Source: Pseudomonadota bacterium
Lineage (GTDB): Bacteria > Pseudomonadota > Gammaproteobacteria > Xanthomonadales > Rhodanobacteraceae
Length of the DNA stretch: 64,000 nucleotides
NCBI GenBank assembly: GCA_023430685.1
Contig: JAEYZH010000049.1
Coordinates: 1 to 64,000, forward strand
Reading direction: 5' to 3'
Shown here one piece after another: positions 52,104-60,522 of the stretch. Each line of letters opens with the position of its first letter. Positions within the stretch are counted from its first letter, which is position 1. The notes under the pieces were generated by a model. It searched no databases and had not been told where the DNA came from. It was given only the letters and a program-made list of their open reading frames with translations. Both the position numbers and the translations under genes were made by a program.

Positions 52104-52952
52104 ATGAACGCGACATCCTGCCGCAAGCTCGACCACGAAGCCGCCAAGCGCGCCAAGCGCCTGCGTCGCCAGGTCGGCCAGGCGATCGCGGACTTCAACA
52201 TGATCGAGGACGGCGACCGCGTGATGGTGTGCCTCTCGGGTGGCAAGGATTCCTGGTCCCTGCTCGACCTCCTGCTCAAGTTGCAGGCGAAGGCGCCGGT
52301 CGCGTTCGAACTCGTGGCGGTGCATCTCGACCAGAAGCAGCCGGGTTACGACGCCGAGGTCATTCCGCGCTACCTGCGGGAACGCGGCATCGCGTTCCAC
52401 GTGCTCGAGCAGGACACCTATGGCGTGGTCAAGCGCGTGATCCCGGAGGGTCGCACGATGTGCAGCCTGTGCTCGCGACTGCGCCGCGGCGCGCTCTACA
52501 CATTCGCGGTCGAGCAGGGTTTCAGCAAGATCGCGCTCGGCCACCACCGCGACGACATCGTCGAGACGCTGTTCCTCAATCTGTTCCACCAGGCCACGCT
52601 CAAGGCGATGCCGCCGAAGCTCCGGTCGGATGATGGCCGCAACATCGTGATCCGGCCGCTCGCGTATTGCCGCGAGGAGGAGATCGCCGAGTACGCGCGC
52701 GCGCAGGCTTTTCCGATCCTGCCGTGCAACCTGTGCGGATCGCAGGAGAACCTGCGGCGCAAGGCGATCAAGTCGATGCTCGCGGCATGGGAGGTGCAGC
52801 AGCCCGGGCGCATCGAGAACATCTTCCGCGCCCTCGGCAACGCGGTGCCATCGCACCTGCTCGACCATGCGCTGCACGACTTTGCGGCGCTCGGCAGCAA
52901 CGCCCACGCCGCGCGAACCGATGCCCACGGCTGGCTTGCCGACCCCGACTGA
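52104..52952 (+). CDS. ttcA: tRNA 2-thiocytidine(32) synthetase TtcA
   Basis: This 282-residue PP-loop ATPase with an Fe-S cluster thiolates C32 of some tRNAs. It has the PP-loop VCLSGGKDSWSLLDLL, the first cysteine pair TMCSLCSRLRRGALY, GHHRDDIVETLFLNLF, and ILPCNLCGSQENLRR. The gene's frame is open far upstream, but the family starts at about MNATSCRKLDHEAAKRAKRLRRQVGQAI; ATG 52104 was chosen. rdgC follows after 52 bases in the same direction. Confidence 0.95.
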   Translation: MNATSCRKLDHEAAKRAKRLRRQVGQAIADFNMIEDGDRVMVCLSGGKDSWSLLDLLLKLQAKAPVAFELVAVHLDQKQPGYDAEVIPRYLRERGIAFHVLEQDTYGVVKRVIPEGRTMCSLCSRLRRGALYTFAVEQGFSKIALGHHRDDIVETLFLNLFHQATLKAMPPKLRSDDGRNIVIRPLAYCREEEIAEYARAQAFPILPCNLCGSQENLRRKAIKSMLAAWEVQQPGRIENIFRALGNAVPSHLLDHALHDFAALGSNAHAARTDAHGWLADPD

Positions 52953-53004
52953 CCCGCGGGCGACCAACCGCCCTCGCCCCTGTCCCCATCCTCCCGGGAG
53001 TGCC

Positions 53005-53922
53005 ATGTTCTTTCGCAACCTGACCCTGTTCCGTTTCCCGGAAAGTGTCGAGAAATCCCTCGATCATCTCGAAAAGAACCTCGAATCGCATCGATTGCGC
53101 GAGTGCGGCCCGCTTGAACTCGCGACCCGCGGGTTCATCTCCCCGTATGGGCGGGACAGCGACCAGCTCGTGCACCAGATGGGTGCGTATGCATTGTTCA
53201 CGGTCGGCACCGAAGAGCGCCTGCTGCCTGCGGTCGTGGTCGCCGAGGAGCTTGCCGACCGGATCGACCGCCTGCACCAGAAGGAGGGGCGGCGGCCCGG
53301 TGCCCGTGAGCGCAAGCGCTTGAAGGAAGAGGTCATTTCCGAGCTCCTGCCGCGCGCCTTCATCCGCCCCTCACGACTTTCGGCGTACCTGGATGCCCGC
53401 CACGGCTGGTTCGTCGTGGACAGCGCCAGCCGCAAGGCGGCCGAGGACGCGGTCAGCCAGGTGCGCGAGGCGCTGGGCCGGTTTCCGGCGACGCCGATGG
53501 CGCCGGCCGAGTCGGTTCGCAACCTGATGACGGGGTGGCTGATTGGTGGCAAGCTGCCAGCAGGCTTGGCGCTCGGCGAGGAATGCGAATTGCGGGACCC
53601 GGCCGAGGCCGGCGCGATCGTCCGCTGCCGTCGCCAGGACCTTGAATCGGATGAGGTAAGGGAGCATCTCAAGTCGGGCAAGCAGGTGTTCCAGCTCGGC
53701 CTCGTGTTCGATGACCGGATGAGCTTCGTGCTCGGCGAGGACCTCGTCGTGCGCAAGCTCAAGTTCCTCGACGTCGTGCTCGACACGCTCGGCGAGCAGA
53801 CCGCGGAATCGAAACAGGCGGAACTGGACGCGGTGTTTGCGCTGATGACGCTCGAACTCCAGAACCTGTTCGTGCGACTTGACCAGTGGTTCGATATTCC
53901 CCGTCCAGGCGAGCGCGACTAG
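53005..53922 (+). CDS. rdgC: Recombination-associated protein RdgC
   Basis: The 305-residue protein forms a DNA-encircling dimeric ring that limits RecA. It opens MFFRNLTLFRF and has the family's conserved ECGPLELATRGFISPYG, LLPAVVVAEELADRI, LPRAFIRPSRLSAYLDARHGWFVVDSAS, and the C-terminal LDAVFALMTLELQNLFVRLDQWF. Its codon and base use look slightly less GC-biased than its neighbours. GGGAG precedes the ATG. Confidence 0.96.
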   Translation: MFFRNLTLFRFPESVEKSLDHLEKNLESHRLRECGPLELATRGFISPYGRDSDQLVHQMGAYALFTVGTEERLLPAVVVAEELADRIDRLHQKEGRRPGARERKRLKEEVISELLPRAFIRPSRLSAYLDARHGWFVVDSASRKAAEDAVSQVREALGRFPATPMAPAESVRNLMTGWLIGGKLPAGLALGEECELRDPAEAGAIVRCRRQDLESDEVREHLKSGKQVFQLGLVFDDRMSFVLGEDLVVRKLKFLDVVLDTLGEQTAESKQAELDAVFALMTLELQNLFVRLDQWFDIPRPGERD

Positions 53923-53957
53923 CGCAGCCAGGCGGGTCGGCTTGGAGAAGGATCGAA

Positions 53958-54725
53958 GTGGAACTTGCGCACGACTACCTCGAGTTGGCCACGCCGGCCG
54001 GCGAGACGATCAAGGTGCTGCGCAAGAGCCACCCGCGCGCGCGCAGGCTGCGGCTGACGGTCACGCCCGGCGGCGCGCGCGTGACCTATCCCGAAGGCAC
54101 GCATCCGGCGCAGGTGTTCGCGTTCCTGCGCAAGCACGGCGAGTGGCTCGAGCGCAAGCTCGACGAGCTCAGCCTGGGCTCCGCACCGCCCCCGCTCAAG
54201 CCCGGCGCCGCGACCGTGATGCCGCTGCGCGGTGAAACCACGCGCCTGTCGTGGCGCGACGGCGCCTGGCCGCAGATCGAGCAGATCGACGACCGACTCG
54301 TGCTGAGCCTGCCGCGCCCGCATGGCAAGTCGACCTTGCCGGCCGCACGCGCATTGCTGCGCTCGTTCCTCGAGGCGCAGATCCGCCGCGACGTGAGCCG
54401 CTATTTCGCGCGTTACTGTCCCGAGCTCGGCCGCGCGCCGACCGGCATGAAACTGCGCCCGCTCAAGAGCCTCTGGGGCAGCCTCGACACGCGCGACCGC
54501 GTCACGCTGGACCTCGCGCTCGCGCTGGCCCCGCCCGCCGCGCTGCGTTACGTGGTCGTGCACGAGCTCTGTCACCTGCGCATCCGCAACCACTCTCCGC
54601 GGTTCTGGGCGCTGGTCGAGAAGCTGTATCCGGATTGGCGCGAACAGCGCGAATGGCTGCGCGTGAACGGCCAGGCGCTGAAGGCCGAATTGACGCGCCT
54701 GATCCACGCGCCGCCCGCGGCTTGA
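53958..54725 (+). CDS. YgjP-like (DUF45) metal-dependent hydrolase
   Basis: The 255-residue protein has the zinc-protease-like motif VVHELCHLRIRNHSPRFWALVEKLYPDW (HExxH plus downstream His). It also has ARRLRLTVTPGGARVTYPEG and LRPLKSLWGSLDTRDRVTLDLALALAP, where the usual W-G-S/C-C segment appears as W-G-S. GTG 53958 with GAAGGA upstream was chosen; the ATG at 53886 lies inside rdgC and precedes non-conserved sequence. E. coli YgjP is a related cytosolic protein of uncertain role. Confidence 0.88.
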   Translation: MELAHDYLELATPAGETIKVLRKSHPRARRLRLTVTPGGARVTYPEGTHPAQVFAFLRKHGEWLERKLDELSLGSAPPPLKPGAATVMPLRGETTRLSWRDGAWPQIEQIDDRLVLSLPRPHGKSTLPAARALLRSFLEAQIRRDVSRYFARYCPELGRAPTGMKLRPLKSLWGSLDTRDRVTLDLALALAPPAALRYVVVHELCHLRIRNHSPRFWALVEKLYPDWREQREWLRVNGQALKAELTRLIHAPPAA

Positions 54726-54801
54726 TCGCCGCTGCGGAGCGCCGCGGGCGCGACCGGCGCGACCACGAAACCTCGTTGCGCAATGAACCGTGGACGACGG
54801 A

Positions 54802-54816
54802 CACCGTGACACGGTG
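54802..54816. repeat. Palindrome CACCGTG-A-CACGGTG with GTGAC triplet
   Basis: Seven-base perfect arms with a single central base sit between two convergent genes. GTGAC also recurs three times with 8-base spacing (about 54806-54826). It is too short-looped for a normal terminator hairpin. Confidence 0.45.
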
Positions 54817-54827
54817 ACCGCGTGACG

Positions 54828-55709
54828 CTAGGGCCGCCGTGCCGACGCGAACGCGAGGATCTCGTCGGCCACCGCCTGCGCGTCTTCCAGATGAAGGTGA
54901 TGGTGCCCGGCGAGGCGCACGATGCGGATGTCGGCGACCTCGGCCGCGCGTGCGTCCATCATCGCGGCGGGCAGGTAGCTCGTCGCCGGATCGGCTAGCA
55001 CGAGCAGGCTGCGCGCGCGGATGCCCGCGAGCATCGCGAGCACCTGCTCCTCGCTGTAGCGCTGCGGACTCGCGAGCGTCAGGCGCGGGTCGCTCGACCA
55101 CGCGTATCCACCTTCGACTTCGGTGACGCCACGCGCGACGATCGGCTGCGCCGCGGCCTGCGACAGCCCGTTCGCGCGCATGCGCGCCGCGACCGCCTCG
55201 TCGAGCGTCGCGAACACGCGCAGCGGGCGGCGCCTTGCATGCGCTTCGCGCTCGTCGAGCGCGCGCCGCAATCGCGCGAGCGTCTCGTCGACGCCCGCGG
55301 TCAACGGACCCAGTGCCTCGATCAGCATGAGCTCGCGGACCCGCTCGGGATACAGCGCGGCGAACAGGCTCGCGAGCGTGCCGCCGAGCGAGTGGCCGAG
55401 CAGGTCCGCGCGCGCCCAGCCGAAATGGTCGAACACCGCGCGCAGTTCGTCGAAGTAGTCGACGTAGTGGTACCAGGTTCCCTTGGGCAGGTGCGTCGAG
55501 CGTCCGTGGCCTGCGAAATCGATCGCGACGACGCGCCAGCGCGTGGCGAGCAGCGGCGCGAGTGCCTCGAAACTGCCCGCGTTGTCGAGCCAGCCATGCA
55601 GCGCGAGCAGCGGCGGCAGCCCCGCATCCCCCCAGCTTCGCGCGGCCAGCGTCGCATGCGGCAACGCGATGCGCAGTTCCTCAGCGACGTGCATCACGCA
55701 GTCGTTCAT
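54828..55709 (-). CDS. Alpha/beta hydrolase
   Basis: The 293-residue alpha/beta-fold hydrolase has the oxyanion segment LLALHGWLDNAGSFEALAPLL, VVAIDFAGHGRST, the nucleophile elbow LLGHSLGGTLASLFAALYPE, and a C-terminal GHHHLHLEDAQAVADEI carrying the catalytic His. It is near the serine-hydrolase/MhpC-like group, but the substrate is unknown. The start is uncertain: ATG 55709 overlaps hemH by 29 bases, ATG 55694 by 14. It is probably co-transcribed with hemH. Confidence 0.86.
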   Translation of the reverse strand: MNDCVMHVAEELRIALPHATLAARSWGDAGLPPLLALHGWLDNAGSFEALAPLLATRWRVVAIDFAGHGRSTHLPKGTWYHYVDYFDELRAVFDHFGWARADLLGHSLGGTLASLFAALYPERVRELMLIEALGPLTAGVDETLARLRRALDEREAHARRRPLRVFATLDEAVAARMRANGLSQAAAQPIVARGVTEVEGGYAWSSDPRLTLASPQRYSEEQVLAMLAGIRARSLLVLADPATSYLPAAMMDARAAEVADIRIVRLAGHHHLHLEDAQAVADEILAFASARRP

Positions 55710-56796
55710 GCCGCAACCGCACCGCCTCGCGCTGCGCTGCATTGCGCGCGGCGTCCCAGGCCGGGTCGAACTCGGGCCAGCCCTGCGCGTGGCGCAACGC
55801 GAGCTCGGCCAGCGCGGTGACGTGGTCGCTGCCCGCGTTCAACGCCGGGATGTAGTCGAAGCGTTCTCCGCCGGCCTGCAGGAAGCGCGCATGGTTGCGG
55901 ATCGCGATCTCCTCGAGCGTCTCGAGGCAGTCGATCGGGAAACCCGGGCAGAGCACCTGCACGTGCCGCACGCCGGCTGCGGGCAACTCGGCGAGCACGC
56001 GTTCGGTGTAGGGCTGCAGCCAGCGCGCGCGACCCACTTGCGACTGGAACGCGACGATCAATGCGTCCTCGGCGAGTCCAAGCCGCTCGCGCAGGCGCCG
56101 CGCGGTCGCCTGGCACTGGCAGAAGTACGGATCGCCCGCCTGGAAATAGCGCTCCGGAATGCCGTGGAACGACAGCACGAGCTTCGGCGCGCGTCCATGC
56201 TGGCGCCAGTGTGCCTCGACGCCGCGCGCGAGCGCCTCGATGTAGCGCGGTTCGGCATGGTAGTCGGCGACGAACCGCAGTTCGGGGATGCGCCGCCAGC
56301 CCGACAGCTCGCGCGCGACTGCGTCGAACACCGAGGCCGTGGTGGTGGCCGAGTACTGCGGATACAGCGGCAGCACGAGGACGCGATGGACGTTGTGCAC
56401 GGCCAGCTCGCGCAGCACGCTGCGCAGCGAGGGACCGCCGTAGCGCATCGCATGGCGCACGAGCACCGGCCCCGGTCGGCGCGCGCCGATCGCCGCGCCG
56501 AGCGCCTCGGCGAGCTCGGCCGTCCCGCTCGCGAGCGGCGAGCCGCCCACGCCCCAGATCTTCGCGTAGAGCTCGGCCGAGCGCGCCGGACGCACGCGCA
56601 GCACGACCCCGTGCAGGATCAGGCGCCAGAGCCAGCGCGGCAGTTCGACTACGCGTGGATCGCCAAGGAATTCAGCCAGATAACGTCGAACCGACCGGGC
56701 ATCGGGGCGTTCCGGCGTGCCGAGGTTGACGAGCACGACGGCCGCGGCGGACGGAGCGCCATGCCGGTGCGGAGACGGGGAGAAATAACGCGGCAT
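55681..56796 (-). CDS. hemH: Ferrochelatase
   Basis: This 371-residue enzyme inserts iron into protoporphyrin IX, the last step of protohaem synthesis. Landmarks: VVLVNLGTPERPDARSVRRYLAEFLGDPRVVELPRWLW, RHAMRYGGPSL, LPLYPQYSATTTASVFD, KLVLSFHGIPERYFQAGDPYFCQC (iron-site His), VLCPGFPIDCLETLEEI (Glu). It is longer than the E. coli enzyme (320), with C-terminal residues reaching into the hydrolase start. ATG 56796 has no strong Shine-Dalgarno. Confidence 0.95.
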   Translation of the reverse strand: MPRYFSPSPHRHGAPSAAAVVLVNLGTPERPDARSVRRYLAEFLGDPRVVELPRWLWRLILHGVVLRVRPARSAELYAKIWGVGGSPLASGTAELAEALGAAIGARRPGPVLVRHAMRYGGPSLRSVLRELAVHNVHRVLVLPLYPQYSATTTASVFDAVARELSGWRRIPELRFVADYHAEPRYIEALARGVEAHWRQHGRAPKLVLSFHGIPERYFQAGDPYFCQCQATARRLRERLGLAEDALIVAFQSQVGRARWLQPYTERVLAELPAAGVRHVQVLCPGFPIDCLETLEEIAIRNHARFLQAGGERFDYIPALNAGSDHVTALAELALRHAQGWPEFDPAWDAARNAAQREAVRLRHERLRDARR

Positions 56797-56916
56797 GGGA
56801 GAGGGCCGGTGCACGGCGCCGGCCGTTTGGACGGTCCTGGCTTTGCTGTTAGACTCGGGCCGCCACCGCGGACCACCGCGGGGCAGACGATTACCTAATA
56901 ACGATAACATGCCGCC

Positions 56917-57846
56917 ATGCGCCCACTGACCTGCGTCATCGCAGCGGGGATGCTTGCCGTCGCCTCGCCATTCGTGCAGGCGGCGACGACGGCGTATGGC
57001 GAAGCGTTCGATACCCTCTACCGTTTCGACCTCCAGACCCGTGTCGCCGAGCGCATCGGTGAAGCCGGCCCCTACGCGGGCCAGACGATCGGCAACATCA
57101 GCGGCCTGACCGTCACGCCGGATGGATCGATGTACGCGGTCGCGGGTGGCCTGAAGCTGTTGATCGGCGTCGATCCTGCCAATGGCCGTGCTTCCGTGCT
57201 CGCCGATTTCGGGCTCGCCGGCCAGGGTGACCCCGCGCGCAACGATGCGCTCGACCTCAACATGATCGCGGGCTGCGAAGGCGAGCTCTGGCTCACCTCG
57301 GCCTATGCGCAGAAGGTGTGGACGGTCGACCCCGCCAACGGCGCCACCGTGCTGGTCGGCGACACCGGCGCAGCGATCAGCGGCCTTGCGATGCGCGCGG
57401 GCCAACTGTTCGGTGCCGCGGGCAAGGACGACAACCGCTTCTACCGGATCGATACCACCACCGGCGCCGCGACACCGATCGGCGGCTTCGGCGCCGAAGC
57501 GACGCGCTGGATCAATTCGATCTCGATGGCGTTCGACGCCGACGGCACGCTCTGGGCGGTGCTGAACTACGTCCCGCCCGAAGACGACAACCAGGCGCTC
57601 GCCGACTGGAGCGATCTTGCGACGATCGATCCGCGCACCGGCACGCTCGACGTCCTCGGGCCGATCACCGGCCCGGAGACGCTGCGCCAGGTCGGCATGA
57701 AGGGCTTCACGCTGGGCCCGCCGCCATGCGGACGCGGCGGCCCGGCGCCGATCAGTGCGCCGGTCGACGCGCCGTGGGCGCTGCTGCTGCTCGGCCTGCT
57801 CGTCGCGGGCGCCGCCGGCGCCAACCGCCGACGCTTCGCGCGCTGA
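56917..57846 (+). CDS. Secreted beta-propeller protein with C-terminal anchor-like tail
   Basis: The 309-residue exported protein (signal peptide to about residue 22, VQAA) is built of repeats such as GLTVTPDGSMYAVAGGLKLLIGVDPANGRASVL and KVWTVDPANGATVLVGDTGAAISGLAM, typical of DUF4394-like propellers. It ends PISAPVDAPWALLLLGLLVAGAAGANRRRFAR: a short motif, one hydrophobic helix and an Arg cluster. That plan matches IPTL/PEP-CTERM-type sorting tails, though it is not their exact signature. An AT-rich box with CTAATAACGATAAC lies just before the start. Confidence 0.78.
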   Translation: MRPLTCVIAAGMLAVASPFVQAATTAYGEAFDTLYRFDLQTRVAERIGEAGPYAGQTIGNISGLTVTPDGSMYAVAGGLKLLIGVDPANGRASVLADFGLAGQGDPARNDALDLNMIAGCEGELWLTSAYAQKVWTVDPANGATVLVGDTGAAISGLAMRAGQLFGAAGKDDNRFYRIDTTTGAATPIGGFGAEATRWINSISMAFDADGTLWAVLNYVPPEDDNQALADWSDLATIDPRTGTLDVLGPITGPETLRQVGMKGFTLGPPPCGRGGPAPISAPVDAPWALLLLGLLVAGAAGANRRRFAR

Positions 57847-57919
57847 TCCACCCGGCTGCGGTCATCGACCACTCAGCTGCGCCTGCTAACGTGGGCGGGT
57901 CCTGTTGCCGGAGATCGCG

Positions 57920-58600
57920 ATGCGCCTTGCCCTGCCCCTGATCGCGCTGCTCGCGCTGTTCGCCCTGCCCGCCCTTGCCGGGGAAGAGGAGAACGGGCGT
58001 GCGTCCAACGCGGTGCGCGTGCTCAAGGAAGTCATGCAGGCGCCGGACAAGGCGATCCCGAAGGACCTGCTCGAAAGCGCGCATGCGATCGCGGTGATCC
58101 CAGACGTCATCAAGGCCGGCCTCGTCGTCGGCGGGCGCCACGGCAAGGGCCTGATCTCCGTGAAGTCCGCGAACGGCACCTGGTCCAATCCCGCGTTCGT
58201 GAGCCTGACCGGCGGCAGCGTCGGCTTCCAGGCCGGCGTGTCGTCGACCGACGTGATCCTCGTATTCCGCACCCAGCGCGGCGTCGATTCGATCGTGCAC
58301 GGCAAGTTCACGCTCGGCGCCGACGCGTCCGCGGCGGCCGGGCCGGTCGGCCGCTCCGCGCAGGCCTCGACCGACGCGCAGCTCAAGGCCGAGATCTTCT
58401 CGTATTCGCGCGCACGCGGTCTGTTCGCGGGCGCTGCGCTCGACGGCACCGCGCTGCGCATCGACCACGACGCGAACCAGGCGACCTACGGCAGCGGCAT
58501 CACCGCGCGCAGGATCTTCGACGGCGGCGTCACCGACGTGCCGTCGGCCATCGTGGACTTCCGCGACCTGCTCGAGGAGTACACTACGCCGCAAGGATGA
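57920..58600 (+). CDS. SYLF-domain (Ysc84-like) lipid-binding protein
   Basis: The 226-residue exported protein (signal peptide ending LPALAG) carries a complete SYLF domain: VLKEVMQAPDKAIPKDLLESAHAIAVIPDVIKAGLVVGGRHGKGLISVK, NPAFVSLTGGSVGFQAGVSSTDVILVF, and AEIFSYSRARGLFAGAALDGTALRID (S-Y/F-S-R-S-x-G-L-F-A-G). SYLF proteins bind membranes in eukaryotes; bacterial roles are unknown. GGAG precedes ATG 57920, and TAACGT (57887-57892) may be the -10 box. Confidence 0.88.
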   Translation: MRLALPLIALLALFALPALAGEEENGRASNAVRVLKEVMQAPDKAIPKDLLESAHAIAVIPDVIKAGLVVGGRHGKGLISVKSANGTWSNPAFVSLTGGSVGFQAGVSSTDVILVFRTQRGVDSIVHGKFTLGADASAAAGPVGRSAQASTDAQLKAEIFSYSRARGLFAGAALDGTALRIDHDANQATYGSGITARRIFDGGVTDVPSAIVDFRDLLEEYTTPQG

Positions 58601-58699
58601 GGCGCGGTCGCGGCGGCCATCCGGACGACCGGCACTGTTGCCGCCGCCCGCGCGCGGCACAATGGCGGACCGCATCGCAGCTTTCGAGGACACCCTGTC

Positions 58700-58927
58700 A
58701 TGGGCAGTTTCAGCATCTGGCACTGGCTCGTCGTGCTGGCCATCGTCGCGCTCGTATTCGGCACCAAGCGCCTGCGCAACATCGGCGAGGACGTCGGCGC
58801 GGCGATCAAGAGCTTCCGCAAGGGCATGAACGAAGGCGAGGACAAGGATCCGGCACAGCTCAAGGCCGATCCGCCGCCGGTGCAGCCCGAGGCCGAACGC
58901 GCCAAGTCCGGGCACGCCGAGTCCTGA
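58700..58927 (+). CDS. tatA: Twin-arginine translocase subunit TatA
   Basis: The 75-residue protein has one TM helix (SIWHWLVVLAIVALVFGTKRL), then an amphipathic helix (RNIGEDVGAAIKSFRKGM) and an acidic tail. The F-G-x-x-x-L-R motif of TatA/E follows the TM. Many TatA copies form the folded-protein pore. CACAAT (58658-58663) is a likely -10 box for the tatABC operon; tatB follows after 42 bases. Confidence 0.95.
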   Translation: MGSFSIWHWLVVLAIVALVFGTKRLRNIGEDVGAAIKSFRKGMNEGEDKDPAQLKADPPPVQPEAERAKSGHAES

Positions 58928-58969
58928 TCCACCCGCGCGGCGCGCCGCGCCGCCTCGCCCGGAACCGCC

Positions 58970-59281
58970 ATGTTCGACGTCGGATTCAGCGAAATCGCGC
59001 TGATCGCGGTGGTCGCGTTGCTCGTGCTCGGCCCCGAACGGCTGCCGCGCGCGGCGCGCACCGTCGGCGCACTGCTGCGCCGCTTGCGCTCGGGCTGGCA
59101 GGGCGTGCGCAGCGAGATCGAGCGCGAACTCGCGGCCGAGGACCTCAAGCGCACGATCCATGACACGCGTCGCGCGGCGGACCTGCGCGCCGACGTCGCG
59201 GCGGCCGCAGCCGACATCGAAAGCGCGGCGCAGCCGATCCCACATTCCGCGCCGCCACCGGACGACCATGGCCGCGCCTGA
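58970..59281 (+). CDS. tatB: Twin-arginine translocase subunit TatB
   Basis: The 103-residue protein begins MFDVGFSEIALIAVVALLVLGPERLPRAARTVG, the diagnostic TatB N terminus (Glu8 and the GPERLP hinge), followed by a long charged helix. TatB receives twin-arginine signal peptides with TatC. Its C-terminal tail is shorter than in E. coli (171 residues). Its stop overlaps the tatC start by 14 bases. Confidence 0.95.
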   Translation: MFDVGFSEIALIAVVALLVLGPERLPRAARTVGALLRRLRSGWQGVRSEIERELAAEDLKRTIHDTRRAADLRADVAAAAADIESAAQPIPHSAPPPDDHGRA

Positions 59282-60035
59282 TCCCGCCGACGGCGAGGAG
59301 ATGTCGTTCGTCTCGCACCTCGTCGAACTGCGATCGCGCCTGCTGAAGTGCGTGGCGACCGTGCTGCTCGTGCTGGTCGCGCTGGTGCCGTTCGCGAACA
59401 AGCTCTACGGACTGCTCGCCAAGCCACTGGTCGGTCACCTTCCAAGCGGCGGCACGATGATCGCGACCGAGGTCGCCTCGCCGTTCCTCACGCCGCTCAA
59501 GCTCGCGTTCTTCGTCGCGCTGTTCGCCTCGATGCCGGTGATCCTTTACCAGCTCTGGGCGTTCGTCGCGCCGGGCCTGTACCGGCACGAGAAACGGCTC
59601 GCGACGCCGATCCTCGTGTCTTCGGTGCTGCTGTTCTACGTCGGCTGCGCGTTCGCCTATTTCTTCGTGCTGCCCGCGGTATTCGCGTTCATGACCGCGA
59701 TCGCTCCCGAGGGCGTATCGGTGATGCCGGACATCGGCAAGTACCTCGATTTCGTCCTGGTCCTGTTCCTCTCGTTCGGGCTGTGCTTCGAGGTGCCGGT
59801 GGTCCTCGTGATCCTGGTCGCGCTCGGCGTCACCACGCCCGCGCGGCTCGCGGATGGCCGCCGCTATGCGATCGTCGGCGCGTTCGTGATCGCGGCGGTG
59901 CTGACGCCGCCGGACATCCTCTCGCAGATGATGCTCGCGGTGCCGATGTGCCTGCTCTACGAAGTCGGCATCATCGGGGCGCGCAGCGTGACGCGTCGCG
60001 CCGACGGCCCGCACGCACCCGCGGCCGATGGCTGA
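59268..60035 (+). CDS. tatC: Twin-arginine translocase subunit TatC
   Basis: The 255-residue protein with six TM helices recognises twin-arginine signals. It opens with SFVSHLVELRSRLLKCVATVLL, has the periplasmic cap loop before SPFLTPLKLAFFVALFASMPVILYQLWAFVAPGLYRHEKR (L-Y-x-x-E motif), FAYFFVLPAVFAFM, and GLCFEVPVVLVILVALGV. It ends after the sixth TM with a short basic tail. ATG 59268 gives the usual cytoplasmic N terminus. Third gene of tatABC. Confidence 0.95.
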   Translation: MAAPDPADGEEMSFVSHLVELRSRLLKCVATVLLVLVALVPFANKLYGLLAKPLVGHLPSGGTMIATEVASPFLTPLKLAFFVALFASMPVILYQLWAFVAPGLYRHEKRLATPILVSSVLLFYVGCAFAYFFVLPAVFAFMTAIAPEGVSVMPDIGKYLDFVLVLFLSFGLCFEVPVVLVILVALGVTTPARLADGRRYAIVGAFVIAAVLTPPDILSQMMLAVPMCLLYEVGIIGARSVTRRADGPHAPAADG

Positions 60036-60122
60036 ACGCCTGCCATACACCTGCGAAGGGATTCACAAATCGTGACAGCGGCTGGCCCGCCCGCTGCGCC
60101 GCGCATGGTTACACTTCTGCAA

Positions 60123-60185
60123 GAGGCGCAATTTGCCTCCATCGCGCGGCCTGTACGGCACTCCGCTGTGGCACCCGTGACGGGT
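60123..60185. promoter_or_regulatory. Two inverted repeats upstream of the small RHH-like gene
   Basis: GAGGC-GCAATTT-GCCTC (60123-60139) and ACCCGT-G-ACGGGT (60173-60185) lie 90-150 bases before the small regulator-like gene. Small ribbon-helix-helix proteins often bind such palindromes near their own promoters; this is a proposal only. Confidence 0.4.
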
Positions 60186-60273
60186 CGGCGCAATGGAGTG
60201 CCGAAACGCCGCGACAACGCGCGCGTGGAACGAGATTCCGCCGCGCATCGTGCAGCCACCAGTGGAATCGACA

Positions 60274-60483
60274 ATGAAGAAGACCACGACCGCGAACGAG
60301 GACGCGCGCGACGCGAGCCTGCGCGTGTCCAAGCGCGTGCGCGACAGCCTCAAGGCCGCCGCTGCGGTGATGGGGCGTCCGCTCTACGACGTCACCAACG
60401 AAGCGATCAGCCAGTACCTGTCCGGCCTGCGCCTCGGCGATCCGCTCGCCGCGATCCGGCGCGCGGGACGCACGCGTCGCTGA
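60274..60483 (+). CDS. Small ribbon-helix-helix-like protein
   Basis: This 69-residue basic protein has SLRVSKRVRDSLKAAAAVMG then RPLYDVTNEAISQYLSGLRL, a strand followed by two helices as in Arc/MetJ-type ribbon-helix-helix DNA-binding proteins. It lacks a recognised family name. There is no toxin-like neighbour: the next gene is a convergent glutamine amidotransferase. ATG 60274 was preferred to 60193 because the extra 27 residues are not RHH-like. Two palindromes lie upstream. Confidence 0.6.
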   Translation: MKKTTTANEDARDASLRVSKRVRDSLKAAAAVMGRPLYDVTNEAISQYLSGLRLGDPLAAIRRAGRTRR

Positions 60484-60522
60484 TCCGCTCCGCGCGCGCG
60501 CAGGCCGATTTCGCGCTGCGCC

